Notes: a model not told the origin generated them from the sequence alone. Counted from the stretch's first letter, positions 21,001 to 25,321 are shown. The stretch: DNA of 64,000 nucleotides from Streptomyces catenulae (GCF_000718015.1 NZ_JODY01000003.1:248001-312000), one strand, 5' to 3'. Made by a program: numbers and translations.

Positions 21001-21862
21001 CCGGGAGGGCGGTGACCGGGCCGTCCGGCACCTTGTTGACGACCTTGCCGTCGAGGTTGCCGAGCCCCGACGGCGGGGTGATCGAGCCCTTCGGCATGTC
21101 GAACCCGGAAGCCCCCCGCCCGCCGCCCAGCGGCGGCGCCTCGATCTTCGGGTCGAACTTCGGCGGGGTCAGCTTCGGACCGCGCATCAGATCGCCCAGC
21201 CCCCGCCGCAGCGCGCCCAGCCCCTTCAGACCGGGGGCGAGGAGGCTGCCCGCGCCCGCGAGCCCGAGGTTGAGGCCCTCCTGCTTCCACCACTCCTTGC
21301 TGCCGAAGTCCGGCATGTCGGTGTGGGTGACGGCGGCGGCGAAGGCTTGCGCGCCCACGTCGGCGCCGAGCTGCACCGCGACGTTCAGGATCACGTCGAG
21401 CGCGATGGCACCGGCGTAGGTGGCGGCGACGGCGATGCCCTCCATCACCACGCCCATCGCCTCCAGCACCGAGGTGAGCGCCGCCAGGATCGTGCCCAGC
21501 GGCAGCAGGACCGCCAGCGCCACGACGGCGAGCAGCGGGAGCAGGGTGACCAGCATCAGCTTGATCGCCTGCATCCGCGCCGCGTGCAACTCCTTGGCCT
21601 GCACCTCCTTGATGAAGTCGCCGTACGCGTTGATGGTGTTGCCGATCTCCCAGGCGTGGTTGACCGCGGGCCGGTACTTCTCGTCCCGCAGCCGCGGCCA
21701 GGCCACGGTGACCGCCGTGTCGTGGGCGTCGCCCCGCCAGTCGACGCCCTGGACCGAGCCGTCCATGTCGAGCATCTTTTCCCAGAGCATGTCGCCGAAG
21801 TCGATCCATGCGTTGCCGAGGGCGTAGATGTCGTCGGTAATGGTCTGATCGGGCTGGTACAT
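1..21862 (-). CDS. Giant WXG-headed multidomain protein, probable type VII-exported polymorphic toxin (C-terminus outside window)
   Basis: From an ATG at 21862, with AGGTGAT eight bases upstream, one leftward frame stays open for 7,287 codons and leaves the window, so stop and C-terminal tip are unseen. I checked the frame by hand near 21800, 20200, 15100, 11000, 8100 and 1. Order of parts: WXG100-like head with W42-R-G44; hydrophobic block about 100-160; Pro/Gly-rich linker to about 720 with 12-residue repeats (507-563); Ala/Glu/Arg-rich helix about 720-3320; protein-glutaminase-like domain with C3601, H3655, D3675; zincin-like domain with H4036-E4037; caspase-like domain with H4355 and C4405; Ser/Gly-rich beta-type sequence to about 6250; a tandem duplication (about 6298-6775). 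Giant Streptomyces proteins of this sort are, from memory, often named 'lonely Cys domain-containing protein'. Two WXG-type genes lie just upstream on the same strand. Export by type VII secretion and action on other cells are inference. Confidence 0.85.
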   Translation of the reverse strand, partial: MYQPDQTITDDIYALGNAWIDFGDMLWEKMLDMDGSVQGVDWRGDAHDTAVTVAWPRLRDEKYRPAVNHAWEIGNTINAYGDFIKEVQAKELHAARMQAIKLMLVTLLPLLAVVALAVLLPLGTILAALTSVLEAMGVVMEGIAVAATYAGAIALDVILNVAVQLGADVGAQAFAAAVTHTDMPDFGSKEWWKQEGLNLGLAGAGSLLAPGLKGLGALRRGLGDLMRGPKLTPPKFDPKIEAPPLGGGRGASGFDMPKGSITPPSGLGNLDGKVVNKVPDGPVTALPDRTTFKPPKTDTLLPGGDLPRAEIPVNAGPHPSAPPRETPGNVPPRSELTPPNGPRPQGEVPLQPKPDLESPHQPNPSATDPVSPHAPAGRHTGPAKGAPLSDERPGGTSTGRPEQEGPGATPQQDAPTSSRTADEHAEVPPLTQVSEHGAHNPGAPGKGVQHVGEEGLQKVPGRAHLEATPPGRGPAGEIPKSEAPHQTLRDGRSGDLTPNGAKTNDVTGNPGNGKTQDLTGNPGNGKTNDLTGNTKAQDLTGNPGNTKAQDLTGNPGSTKAQDVTAPGVKDAKVGAENGRPQQLSRSEPHPAGTEGKAPTERSTPGTPTGERPSVENKPGGDRTVTTSSKELPTRDEGNTTARNGARNEGPTQSGAPKSTEHTSASSGGRGDRAHDAAAEGVHQSRTADDAVHPGSREGADPLHAGSGPGAGAAGHVEHSGAAAAKEADAAKEKAWAAESDTLKKNTAERLSDAERVREYTSDAHFHEGGRKLQEKFTDATGSSKALRSLNDAERQQVFDRLVGDARTTFDKIFGPLREGTDVRPEALAKAEQQWQKELDRLGGTVRGRAQLHKLQPKLDGRIETKVSEARRGWRAEGHEPDLVERFAKEYEEGLSHVADATYGKLRTEPHWQVSDKGRRFDQMADHLRKGLPDRLGREIEFQATAREHLDAWQEFGSGLSTEDRTALQDRYSRTGREAFDELVDKEAAKLRAAKHRPRVLSRLTAKEQQLAHDLAVKKWPQRGEELIGRLDAEVRAGQDLRRFIDELPTRLDTRLPDGPRAAHTRGELIDSVHASLKRDAEALWDTVRDKPLETGARDLDTLTRDGLERLNGSLDERFRFERGVQERWNASLRPADDLGPHGSQVRAWQQELRDHALADVRKGLGTDYSPTHVDSALTRLDSSLADIGRATPELRAGAERLPEATTGARAAWDELTAGHPGLPTSTTDRMWSEFHRDWMSGHGKIWSDGRLDGIEWHAPERTTDIPYDAARAAEHQQARTRLLDHYETVVELAGVQERQLSQLADDVRRAAHEWQPPHHRLADATGTAEQAADAARNAAGSARQAAAAAKEAAEALERLVGKGGRGGALPPKSLTAEERAAARGRDTVPAAPEVDRTLHGDVAEVKKAEAAARTAEDAATAARDAAARAADATAAARAAADRFPGGAGAAAPTAEVAAAVRDAAAQARAAAEAAERAAARALDTAGGADDAAASAWRASTAAQDAGGHGFRKLIDRPTSYTPGADDIKAVVDEVTAELRSEFEKLTELPEAGLVGSADREALSESWSRYHRKLLDELPTRFDLRHRDGHWSPTADKAVDDLLATPEFVRDPLPHEMVHAVKSRYAQELTAARQAGADGGDVVGSLRDRLDFARRAERHVDDLMKRYDGGDRPDRAAWDGAREKWRATARGQLLDTYRDLGALHAAGAEAREAADLALDGGVRKLEEQLRLERELPGLRDSLFDGAFRHDRDTDLVDAAAQSLEKDLRAAVDDAFTAHHVGGTTDPHAAGRAVGQGRTAAAAMTGERGLAGRLRYHEEMDAHLRELRAQADGRGLLTDPVTVERVHDKLAAELEKLADTHLGGVRTGRSPLAGGESDPRFRQWREDSRALLDRFDAELRLDEDRQFAAREAGEVFETTFGDGLIHHVPESGRWSGSDGVASAFRRDWVALDDHFRRPGADDLKSWLETEKNSADAFQQGLDRVRTQREPRPAPDVAGQRPTETAPAGTREPAGAAAEGDAPHGSGRDLTAERETPEAASDRTRTPEDTPDSPGAQQQITETVPQERGAGRRVPERQVREEVTREPSARNQAGSRTTHEPAEPHTAAAEGSGHIRQQLFAQEHPAAGEGELPRSWEYGEELRVLSWKRYDSHLRPDRWDRGFAATRQAGRLEEEFSSHFARGIADGLTETLAAEAAGRKVGPAYRQAHADWTEREGLRREFRAALRQGPLTPRSGLVDGWMVENDLTRGQHFWDEPTRKWYAAQLTQVESAYVEAHTAPPADGQVPQTREEWNRTVRAAAQRLTAVAAPMADLVGRFTAYSRSHEFLPGSGWSAETDRWFRAEQQLHRAQAIEALERDPGASADVRRAYAEQMAVVRRGAELREHPELLDGASAPATPVPAHPGSDDWRTPVMHEAEQQLRTAYEELLAQESAEAAHRQELRAGVEEWARDGGHPLSPQQAERLTDEMSRIREEGATAQELREAAEGRLTLERARESARAQGRAAFDRAVRSWRRSLLAPGAAAPAHALDEELLTRVAEEEAERFAQQLDVHVRATFATPADARGTRLAANVRAGVRQLRDLLAELPDMLDLRALRVSELDRAGREFDAAVAAFGERPTEEQQAVLTAFGAQGTTLSRTGIAALRERYLTALDEAFSRQLRPDTVAAARGESPEALAGWRQAYAAATAELPRRLARQAAHEAVLARTLDDVTEAAALRGEGADLAFLRRFPALAPERALAAAVAPVQHATAVAVDAAFERAFADTATARIPVDWEATYTGLTGAEALAPRLLAVAAKAAALAGAQTAFAHALAEWRAAHPGLPLTDEAAERAAAGFRARAAADFDASFAGAHSGVAEVSGGLVDWQLRSARLLESLDAHLRFEAEAPAALRAAHTAFDALTGTHPLDDATRARLRGRFAGELMASYRRIWAPHDLAPSWRPDDTVTEAATPAADGVVQEEFPAGSEAQEMPVPHAAPPASGLARPLTRAQAAQEELAAAADAVRRARAERDADRSDATGDAPSEELSARAERRLTVAGKEWRAALTDEATAALPALREAAEETAARLRRAVAADREARTGRTVAERAHRQARAALDTGVYVVAELLRSGQWTQTADTNVQQRPEYVEFTQARAVEEQTAARLREARQEAERTRRARTAAEERDTAARRRLAAALRRAGLSPAPVHTAPTERVGGWLLPPETALAQSAAPAPTGTAHHPATATAPSTTAPSPAVVEDAGETAGDRLDVALDTAEGYARARSEVEARLREYDALVRADRQARRGTHPVDRVPADLNAALTEARARLDAAAAVLRDAWMRRDRAERAAFAQLTAVEGALAVGAPAPQATTATDALTDGDQDTRAQDTAPAPEQAPIAVAPAPLTDEEFATGFHDLLKAPVVEVPALHALVARRARPADSFALDDLDRAVHRATGSTLPELLVPALMTKALAPADALRILHHFYGPAAPDAPWDLDLRHVAEGVPLPRLPQVTAFALRIFLLITSYLFPQALDAVGGLRRDLRKIWSVEEAYTRLTRQNLWNFFLSPGRLSVPDHQRLPEVFGHPTRAVPVSEEQAQEWYERLTTLEYQHPRDGARPLPNRHPEDGCHLRAHIITMRLQQWNTQVRKVIVSRVGPQLKLESPHAEGAAEMLGTGPVQWAYHIAAAIPVRTAAGADEFRVLDPALELGPLTIDAWLTAIGVDPRQGVEWFSGPLAVVSEQLRKDADERGERWLWIDGKTLPTWGRTVAVLTDEHAYDFPHLTSDTPPFRSLRETDTHHRDAGTDALDAHTVQHLNRTRLHEARQGVRRHLDAVDAPSPEWAATTYADLTQDGLLPEDTPLERELRRMLPDGHPAALREDEGSAATGDEASDAVADAPAWDLSAPAAQSTMVAVAPSRAIGGWLRNAGAGAREAALTRRFGTLIGAGPGGGHHFGHALLDRIEQVLGSLPRRDVEENPQLTAVTASASGTSDSAWRPGDRTLHLTHPFRMPSWLDTRSGGNGLALRWVRDLVATGGHQNLITAAPHPTSAPAEGGNLVERVLRHEVGRSVDARTGWSLHHAHRPEFGGWRTHTGEGISEVATAFLALVGLTAATHTPGTRTFDGLVAEVASRITPTQRAQGPDPERIGRIPEQLADGDPELFRQLTAVVTLLRDAMDRPWTRDDGGAALLAYGGRVHQTHPVTGGWISYSVAARAHAVSRHQFASPGAWFAEAYAAYHDPRTVNPPRQALHPDVREWFRQAAEPPELELTGLGDGAGESELELTASDGTRIKASDIDHLLIVSPGSLRSAGRSFHTVDDTRERLLTHTDLDLTTRHFAHFDPERTVRVPDGKGGHTVRHTVSGSDLETVPWQPGDDLYLALLHGGKGWLTVPVHGRPVRVSGTDFGRMLRRRPSVVALKERAGSRAWILLAACEAAATDAAGRSIAQQIADATGMNVVAPTTKVAATPHVKEFSFLLYHDARGNRGAWRTFTPRNAATAPAAPGATTATATGLLVPPAVIDVPRPVSQSEEVTAGAAPLDGQDDLLVRESDDDSDLVVETVEESYPTYTLPAPAAPLSEAERTRLLHTAGETLPYDETYVTFPQAPVPPVGFGVAADGRAAQFPLGLFGSVVAFGDLRFDGTVLPGGTVSRPLGELVASLLPAAADIGAALHRRLTSAVDTQLGAYLDRLGANNLSRRLVDGGLTLTVPGNRQHAEHTVRIRLTDIHRHRATPATAPYRPYGEKLIGPQEATTNRSTGSAENAGSSVGLSAAVKVPLTPGNVPVTPKVGAGLSSSRSYDQSRSTNAYTNPSLGYSGELAHFTFADVRLEVTTAGPAVPVLGRTRSRQDTLLVAFPSELVEPATNDTRTPWHATLPTEAPAALRRRFTQEVLRFFSVGQHIGGLGRLRDRLIHAYPADARPGNPLHEYLHHRLGELSVLNDLARILNGGMTLPPVPLSGGRTLHGGLSGQVTGVERIGDATALPTVLNLRWLELQGASAATGGGFSVTAGATTAAGTVLPAFQFPGRLDVGTSTSFSSAGDTGGGRWHSVRFNGRSVPFLLTVRLEAGVRPLGDPVGHEFRESVAAVVRVPEELADAFQATLGRLVDDAGLNRLPDAPLPLTYAPRPDLPEPVIPQELTEPRGSSGLYGPVGLAQLTRHGQSTDVREQLREQFLHERRSTGAPEWTPAELTAMETFLDTHFHTQSLGARFTELFGDRDASAAPEEQGLRRTFVRPLADGGSEAVHFRVRAERVPVAPGEAIAPLSAVPLAQAGFDLWPSAMRDFANSQSHSSQLALSLGVATGWGPHVGHGSEVKVFSRSHTAKQGLTSYAYLLSGLNYSGPAHQLTYRVRLFTSVTVEKVPAAGPIGAVHRLVRALRPGRTGATATADRRPVRVRTVEAEARWLIPVPDPVAAGAQVTEAPTDGPVTLTQHDRVLGVSGTAALRRRALQLLTAHGVPRHQARAHLETALTHDQLVAALHTGAASAATQVVLDGLLTDRRVRLLFRAEISEVVDAGAPVTLSTMDLAEYSAGFSDVRSTTTHHLDHAHSATLTGGSGTTTGGLGYERSVSGDKGQSLAEITNVSPGGFVARGALPHRPRTGRVRWHLTVQTKNVNQFGDWSPVVERDTVEVAQGLTFLTPQWPVAAPAGLRTVPDTLPVTALPPASVSERLLPAADATALTVAEEHGHDLESPAPLTEAVMAEVGRLLTAHAASALDSQWTPQVPGTALSGTLDTVLTPRTLHAMADAMAGAGMVLHTTVPGTGHTTHLQLIFRLHRDPADRGARFTHRLTPGTVSRYTQWNTRQEQGRSHGAGQGHALTPAFSGGSATASRTASTSQSISTAVLTRRHDGYTVSGTLATFQVDGVLEITLRRTVVPSRGVTTLSLDLARRAARVFRTASGGVPPGLVRLREEITVPLEQLPDQLPTTRRPEPVAARLTTPRPDTVLASAARYAISASELSRSSVGALFNPAAVRQLFDQVTAALHRHGALLGELTRDGQFSQDGLHRAFDPHVLTRHVLLHGLTATPAPVGPALRALGGPLTDTTGALTVAVLPAAQGTSLGWRPGTAERSDYGSQNNGMSFGTGLGQGLSTGWGQPVPLDRDGQLPVATVSGALSFSHSAGRSVTSSGWAMSRVDGTAQTTLWHTHDYADAYVVVELRGANERGALRYGGDRLRLVFHVSDLLALRYSPEATLLGLGDVRRTAIPTPSGRFVPPRSAADRQDPLLTDLVRAQQLPATDGVLVWRVQAVDGATVLAYGARLTHEAFEAAYLHDELAADPATAAYTVTWGEPGPDGYVQVTAEAPAVTVGAEEPDATVTADPLQVAVARPVQNLAGALALPPEALPDLVALTERLNGTPYALLNAGVTGRAAAELVRLSRELGAVPTALAEVAQTEGSTPEQLLLSGAPRWAGLASRILRWPPVIGTDAEAVRRRTAQEQAIRRVTRALFLGGPAAARAVAETVSRDQRAEDLDVLSPEVRNRLTPQERTAFLAGERVTLTGDRRAGLPRSTPDSFGSWIGTEERRRRRVVGGAPDSLDDIFASMRASQGGGSGSSSPDPSVPDHFFAPWGSSSAAQASTEHPAQELGLDQERFDALDDATGHPWFDAEELVTLARDLDLPREARPRLVDLGEQLGAVPHALRHLGVTGADAVQLVSLARELGGVPTALPEVAAAHGLTPRAVLAPGAQGRSWLVSQYLRWPSITGTDAEATRRRTGLEDALGQVERALFREGPAAARTVSAAVSRAQRADDLDALPPQVRDALTEEQRAVFLTGAEVELTDAQRTGPPQDAPRTVVSWVGTDAQHHQRRLHDSDTLDDHGDAESESDPEEDASSALIEEHGALLAGFTSEQILRLGALSDLFDVVMDDLVPLTLVTQEIPDPAAVHETLDALGLGDTPHALYQVLRQRPLHLDTLRSLAAPDELRALFAPLADRAVDEEDPEVQRAVTALDALLRSAAPNGAVPGVHWSVQPGLLDDEPAALAHFLHTFGIPDTEENRQLLQDFATLARAVTPQDRAWLLRALSDPAFTGPGDATAHEWTGRRLAPPQVALVMADDPFDAMRQESFLDFQDRIRVTADDMEPDLLERHAPALGGPALLTALTRQVADRAGRLGTTGGGRSADEYRLLLGHGVTLTDAATYVHETGAPAELTHALHEYGAAVARPVVAEVRALAEELDLDPVAALALLPVADLLALPGDRRQLLRVLTGHLHDHAARGNSLLDWVREEFEPLLEEYGFDVEDLFAADGPNEVNQAEAAQVTSLLTALHTWDAGIEELPSLIEHLTRSDPEAPELTGSFHQATPERCRVLWQYAAAH
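1540..2970 (-). repeat. Tandem intragenic duplication, 840-bp offset, inside the giant gene
   Basis: Bases about 1540-2130 and 2380-2970 align without gaps at an offset of exactly 840 bp (280 codons). For example 'cctcggcgtc' followed by 'gtgccg' occurs at matching places near 1819 and 2659, and 'aacagcgcccgc' near 1761 and 2601. In protein the copies are residues about 6298-6495 and 6578-6775. Both carry a helical part with TGTDAEA or IGTDAEA, then a VRxxLTxxxRxxFLxG segment, and end in SWxGT. The copies have diverged, so the duplication is old and kept in frame. Confidence 0.8.
20174..20344 (-). repeat. Five tandem 12-residue repeats (TGNPGNTKAQDL type) in the giant gene
   Basis: Residues 507-563 are five copies of a TGNPGN-x-K-x-x-D-L unit; the third copy lacks the PGN triplet (9 residues), giving 12+12+9+12+12. 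At DNA level this is a 36-bp repeat with one 27-bp copy. It lies in the low-complexity linker between the hydrophobic head and the long helical region. Copy-number variation by slippage between strains is likely. Confidence 0.85.
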
Positions 21863-22030
21863 GGCGACATCACCTGGGTGGGGAAGGGCGGAAGGAGAAA
21901 GAGGGGAACTGTGTCACGGAAAGGTGCCGGCTGCGAATATCAGCGGGACGTCAGCGCAACGCAAGAAAAAAGCAAGAAAAACGCAAGCGGAGCATCCGCG
22001 GGGAATAGCGGGGTGGCGCGAATTTCGGGG

Positions 22031-22525
22031 TCAGAATTTTTCACCGATCGCGGACTTCGTGCTGTCGGTGACGTCCTCCGCTTTTCCGCCGCCGTCGCCC
22101 GTCGCGGCGAGCTGGGTGGCGAAGTCGTTGAACTCCTGATGGGACGCGTCCTCCGCGGCCAGATAATTGTTGCCCGCCAGCGTCAGCGAGAAGGCGACCC
22201 GCGCCAGCACGCTGTTCGTCTGGCTCTCGGTGTCGCCGCTCTTGCCGAAGAGGCTGGTCATGCAGGCGTCCAGGCGCCGGAAGAAGGCGCCGGCCTCCTC
22301 CTCGGTCTTGCCCGCCCAGCCGACCTGGAGGTCGGAGAGCGCCTTGAAGATCTTGGACACCTCGTTGCCGAGGTCCTCGACGAGACCGCCGCCGCCGTCG
22401 GGCCCGCCGATCTGCTCCCCGTAGGTCCGCAGTGCCTCACCGTCGACGGAGATCGTCGCGTGCACGCCGCCCACCTGGCCGTAGGTGACCGGGGGATCGG
22501 GCCGGGGGTCTTTGCTGGGGCTCAC
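22031..22525 (-). CDS. WXG100-superfamily protein
   Basis: Encodes 164 residues from a GTG at 22525, chosen because GGAG lies a few bases upstream; an open frame extends further upstream to 22621 but lacks a better ribosome site. The sequence is mostly helical, with a W-A-G motif in the middle (GWAGKTEEEAG), the turn motif of WXG100/ESX proteins. The family usually forms four-helix bundles, is exported by type VII (ESX) secretion, and often works as a partner or chaperone of a larger substrate. It is longer than the classic 100 residues. It sits 168 bp upstream of the giant WXG-headed gene on the same strand and 160 bp downstream of another WXG-type gene, so a three-gene transcript is likely. 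Function as partner of the giant protein is inference. Confidence 0.75.
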   Translation of the reverse strand: MSPSKDPRPDPPVTYGQVGGVHATISVDGEALRTYGEQIGGPDGGGGLVEDLGNEVSKIFKALSDLQVGWAGKTEEEAGAFFRRLDACMTSLFGKSGDTESQTNSVLARVAFSLTLAGNNYLAAEDASHQEFNDFATQLAATGDGGGKAEDVTDSTKSAIGEKF

Positions 22526-22685
22526 CGCTGCTCCTGGGCCGTACACGGGAGCGCCGCCGTACCGCCGGGCGGGCTCCCTGGGGGATGTCCGGACGTCGGC
22601 GCCCGCCGCGCGGCAGCGCACGGCGGGCGCCCGATGCGCCAGGGGCGCCGCCCGGCCCGTCCGGACCGGTGCGGCACCCCTGGCG

Positions 22686-22997
22686 CTACTTGTGGAAGTT
22701 CTTCGTGTTCTTGGTCTCGACCTCGTGGTAGACGTCGTACGCCGCCTGCATCCGCCGCTTCATCTCGTACAACAGCGCGACCAGCGTCTCCATGTGGTCG
22801 CTGAACTCGCGCTGGAGCTCGGAGAAGGTCGCGCTGGACGGGGAGCTCCAGACGCCCTCGGCGAGCCGGAAGGCTTCCTTCACGGCGGCGATGTCCGCCT
22901 CGATGGCGGCGGTGCATCCGCCCACCGTGCCGATGGTGTCGTGGAGCCGGTCCAGCTCGATCCGGAACTCGTCGAGGGTGAAGGTACGAGAGGCCAC
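22686..22997 (-). CDS. WXG100-like small helical protein
   Basis: A 103-residue helical protein, the standard WXG100 length, starting at a GTG (22997). Two amphipathic helices flank a W-S-S turn (GVWSSPSSATF), where the usual motif is W-x-G, so the glycine is replaced. The C-terminal helix carries YDVYHEVE, near the Y-x-x-x-D/E type export signal seen in ESX substrates. It is the first gene of the leftward WXG-giant cluster. No convincing Shine-Dalgarno precedes it; a TTAAAG stretch about 12 bases upstream could be part of a promoter for a leaderless message. Likely a secreted partner of its neighbours. Confidence 0.75.
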   Translation of the reverse strand: MASRTFTLDEFRIELDRLHDTIGTVGGCTAAIEADIAAVKEAFRLAEGVWSSPSSATFSELQREFSDHMETLVALLYEMKRRMQAAYDVYHEVETKNTKNFHK

Positions 22998-23174
22998 GCG
23001 GTGACTTTAAGTGCGCGGATGACCCCGATGCAGGTCCCTCTTCCGACGCCGTCCGTGTCACCGATCAGGGGCGATACGGCGTCACCCAACGGGGACCTGT
23101 CTGTCTCGCCCCCGCATTGGATGGGATGGACAGAACCGGACACCACCCGGAATGATCATGGCGGAAGGGCACCT

Positions 23175-23855
23175 GTGGCAGTGGAACCGAAAGACTCCCG
23201 GTACGGCCCCCACCGGGTGCCCATCGACGCCGACGGCGGCGGTTCGGACACGTCGGGCGACGGCGCCGCGCCGCCCGAGGCCGCCGCGCCGCCCACCCTC
23301 TCGATGCTCTGGCAGACCACCCCGGTCATCACCACCGAGATGCCGCAGACCGACGGCAGCGGCGGCGACGGGAAGGCGACCAAGGCGCCCAGCCACGCGG
23401 CCTTCAACGTCAACGTCGGCGCGCTCGCCGACAGCATGGAACTCCTGCGGGTCTCCGCCGGTCAGATGGTCACCGGGTACGAGAACCTCAAGTCGCTCGT
23501 CCTCGCCGCCGACGCCGCGCACACCGTCTTCGGTGAGCAGGCCACCTACACGGACACCATCCCCAAGCCCCGCCCCGGCCAGAACGTGGACCGGCGCAAC
23601 CCGCACGAGGCGACCTTCGCGGAGCCCGACCCGGGCCCCCTGATCAAGGACGACCCGGGGGTGCGGCAGGCGGCCGAGAAGTTCGGCCCGGTGATGTACC
23701 CGAGCATGAAGAACGTGCTGATGGAGTGCGCCAACGCCATCGAACTGGTCGGGCGGTACATGGTCCTGATGGACCGCACGGGCACCTACTACGCCCACGC
23801 CGACCACGCCTCCGTCTTCCCCGGACCGACCGGCAAACCCATCGTGGACAGCTGA
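23175..23855 (+). CDS. Type VII secretion-associated helical protein of unknown function
   Basis: 226 residues from a GTG at 23175 preceded by GGAAGG at good spacing; an earlier in-frame start has no ribosome site. The first 70 residues are Gly/Pro/Thr-rich and probably disordered. Residues about 75-115 form an amphipathic helix (VNVGALADSMELLRVSAGQ), then comes a Pro-rich loop, then another helix near the C-terminus (NVLMECANAIELVGRYMVL). No Trp-x-Gly turn is present. It is divergent from the two WXG genes and shares a 177-bp intergenic region with them, which suggests joint regulation. I cannot assign a family; the context suggests an ESX substrate-like or accessory protein. Confidence 0.6.
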   Translation: MAVEPKDSRYGPHRVPIDADGGGSDTSGDGAAPPEAAAPPTLSMLWQTTPVITTEMPQTDGSGGDGKATKAPSHAAFNVNVGALADSMELLRVSAGQMVTGYENLKSLVLAADAAHTVFGEQATYTDTIPKPRPGQNVDRRNPHEATFAEPDPGPLIKDDPGVRQAAEKFGPVMYPSMKNVLMECANAIELVGRYMVLMDRTGTYYAHADHASVFPGPTGKPIVDS

Positions 23856-23875
23856 GCGCGCCGCCCACCGGCACC

Positions 23876-23963
23876 GACGGGCCGGGGCCCGGCCGTTTCC
23901 CTGCGGAAGCGGCCGGGCCCCGGCCCGTCCGCGTCCCGGCCGCCCGTGAGCGGCCGGGACGCG
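23876..23963. terminator. Back-to-back hairpins between convergent genes
   Basis: A 20-bp perfect inverted repeat (23876-23895 with 23910-23929, 14-base loop) is followed directly by a 14-bp perfect one (23930-23943 with 23950-23963, 6-base loop). They lie between two convergent stop codons, so a bidirectional terminator is the simple reading. There is no U-tract, as is common in Streptomyces. Confidence 0.7.
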
Positions 23964-23968
23964 CCCGG

Positions 23969-25030
23969 TCAGGCGGGTGCGCAGGTCAGCTGCACCGGAC
24001 CGGCGGCATCGTGTGCGTACTGGGTGGCCGCCGTGTGGTCGACGCCGGTGTTGAACATCCGCAGCGTCACCTTGCCGCTGCGGACCTTGAACGGGCCGTG
24101 CGAGAGCCACTTGCCGCGGCTGTTGACCTGGTCGATGCCGAAGGCGGTGGCGGGGGTGCCGCCGCTGCGGTCGGCGTCGTAGACCGCGTACTGCGCGGGG
24201 TGGCCGCCGACGTAGAGGATCTTCGGGTTGTCCGGGATGTACACCGCGAGGCGGCAGGTCGCGGCGCCCTTGATCCTGGCGCTGTAGTCGAACTTCCACA
24301 GCACGTACTGGGCGGGGTCGTACTTGGTCGACGACCCCGACATCGGCAGCGAGACATACCGTCCGGTACAGCCGGAGCCCGTGTAACCGCCGGTGCCGGA
24401 CTTGACCCAGCCCTCCCGCTTCAGCTGGAAGTTGGCGTCCTTCATCCAGAACCCGGCGGTCGCGTTGGACGGACAGCCGTACCCGGTGAGCGCGGTGAAC
24501 GCCGGGGCGACGCTGCGGGAGCGCGCCGTGACGGTGCCGTCGTGGCCGGTGGCGGCGGCCTTCGGGCTCGGCGGGGTGTGCGCGGAGCCCGTGGGGTCCG
24601 CGGTGTTCGGCGCGGGTATGTCCTGCCGCCCGTCCGGGGTGATCTCCTGGCCGCCCGTGCCGCCGGAGCCGCCCGTGCCGCCGATGCCGCCGGAGCCGCC
24701 CACGCCGCCGGTCCCGGCGTTCCCGGTGCGGGACTCCCGGCCCTTCTCGTGGTGGTCGGCCCCGGCGGTCGCGCCCGCCGGTGCCACCTTGTCCGCCGCC
24801 TGTGCCTTCTTGTCGTCCGGGGCGGTCAGCGCGCCGATCGCGAGGGCGCCGAGGCCCAGCGCGGCGACGACCGCGATGCCGATCACCATCAGCCGCTTGC
24901 CCGGCCTGCCCTCCTCGCCCCCGGAGCGGACGCCGCCCACGAACGCGGAGACGAAACCGTGCCGGTCCTCCTCCGGCAGGCGCCCCGACGCCGCATCGGC
25001 GGACTGCGGGGACTTTTCCTGGTCAGCCAC
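23969..25030 (-). CDS. Membrane-anchored extracellular protein with golvesin-like C-terminal domain
   Basis: 353 residues from a GTG at 25030 with GGGAGAG upstream. A charged N-terminus of about 45 residues (cytoplasmic) precedes one membrane segment (LMVIGIAVVAALGLGALAIG), a Gly/Thr-rich repeat linker near 104-125, and an extracellular domain of about 190 residues. That domain has the layout of golvesin C-terminal-like beta domains: GWVKSGTGGY at its start, a central YSARIKG strand, then AFGIDQVNSRGKWLSHGPF. It has four cysteines that could pair. It is the last gene of the WXG/giant-protein island, convergent to the helical gene. A surface or cell-wall role is plausible; an earlier-regulator role as an anti-sigma factor is not supported by any motif. 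Confidence 0.65.
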   Translation of the reverse strand: MADQEKSPQSADAASGRLPEEDRHGFVSAFVGGVRSGGEEGRPGKRLMVIGIAVVAALGLGALAIGALTAPDDKKAQAADKVAPAGATAGADHHEKGRESRTGNAGTGGVGGSGGIGGTGGSGGTGGQEITPDGRQDIPAPNTADPTGSAHTPPSPKAAATGHDGTVTARSRSVAPAFTALTGYGCPSNATAGFWMKDANFQLKREGWVKSGTGGYTGSGCTGRYVSLPMSGSSTKYDPAQYVLWKFDYSARIKGAATCRLAVYIPDNPKILYVGGHPAQYAVYDADRSGGTPATAFGIDQVNSRGKWLSHGPFKVRSGKVTLRMFNTGVDHTAATQYAHDAAGPVQLTCAPA

Positions 25031-25321
25031 GTACGTACTCTCCCATTGTCGTGCCGTAAGAGACAGGCGGCAGAATACCGCTCACCGGCAATCGGAAAAG
25101 GCCCCCGGAAGAAATCGAATCGCTCCGGTCGGTTTGCCTTCCGAGGGGGCTCCGGGTGATTGTGTGACGCCCCGCCGAAGCGTGTGGTGTTCCGCTCCGC
25201 GGACCGTCGATCCGACGGTACCGATCGGTGCGGTACGTTGGGGCGCATCGCCTCGATCTTCCGCTAGTGTGCCGCTCGGAAGAACGGGGAACGACGCGTT
25301 GATCTGACGACAGGAATACGC

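Noticed and set aside
10457..22804. A rightward stop-free frame of more than 4,100 codons (and others at 4499-10435, 1529-4441, 2-1519)
   Set aside because: These are antisense to the giant leftward gene. Their sequence is Arg/Gly/Val-rich low complexity, the mirror of GC-biased codons, with no domain motifs or ribosome sites.
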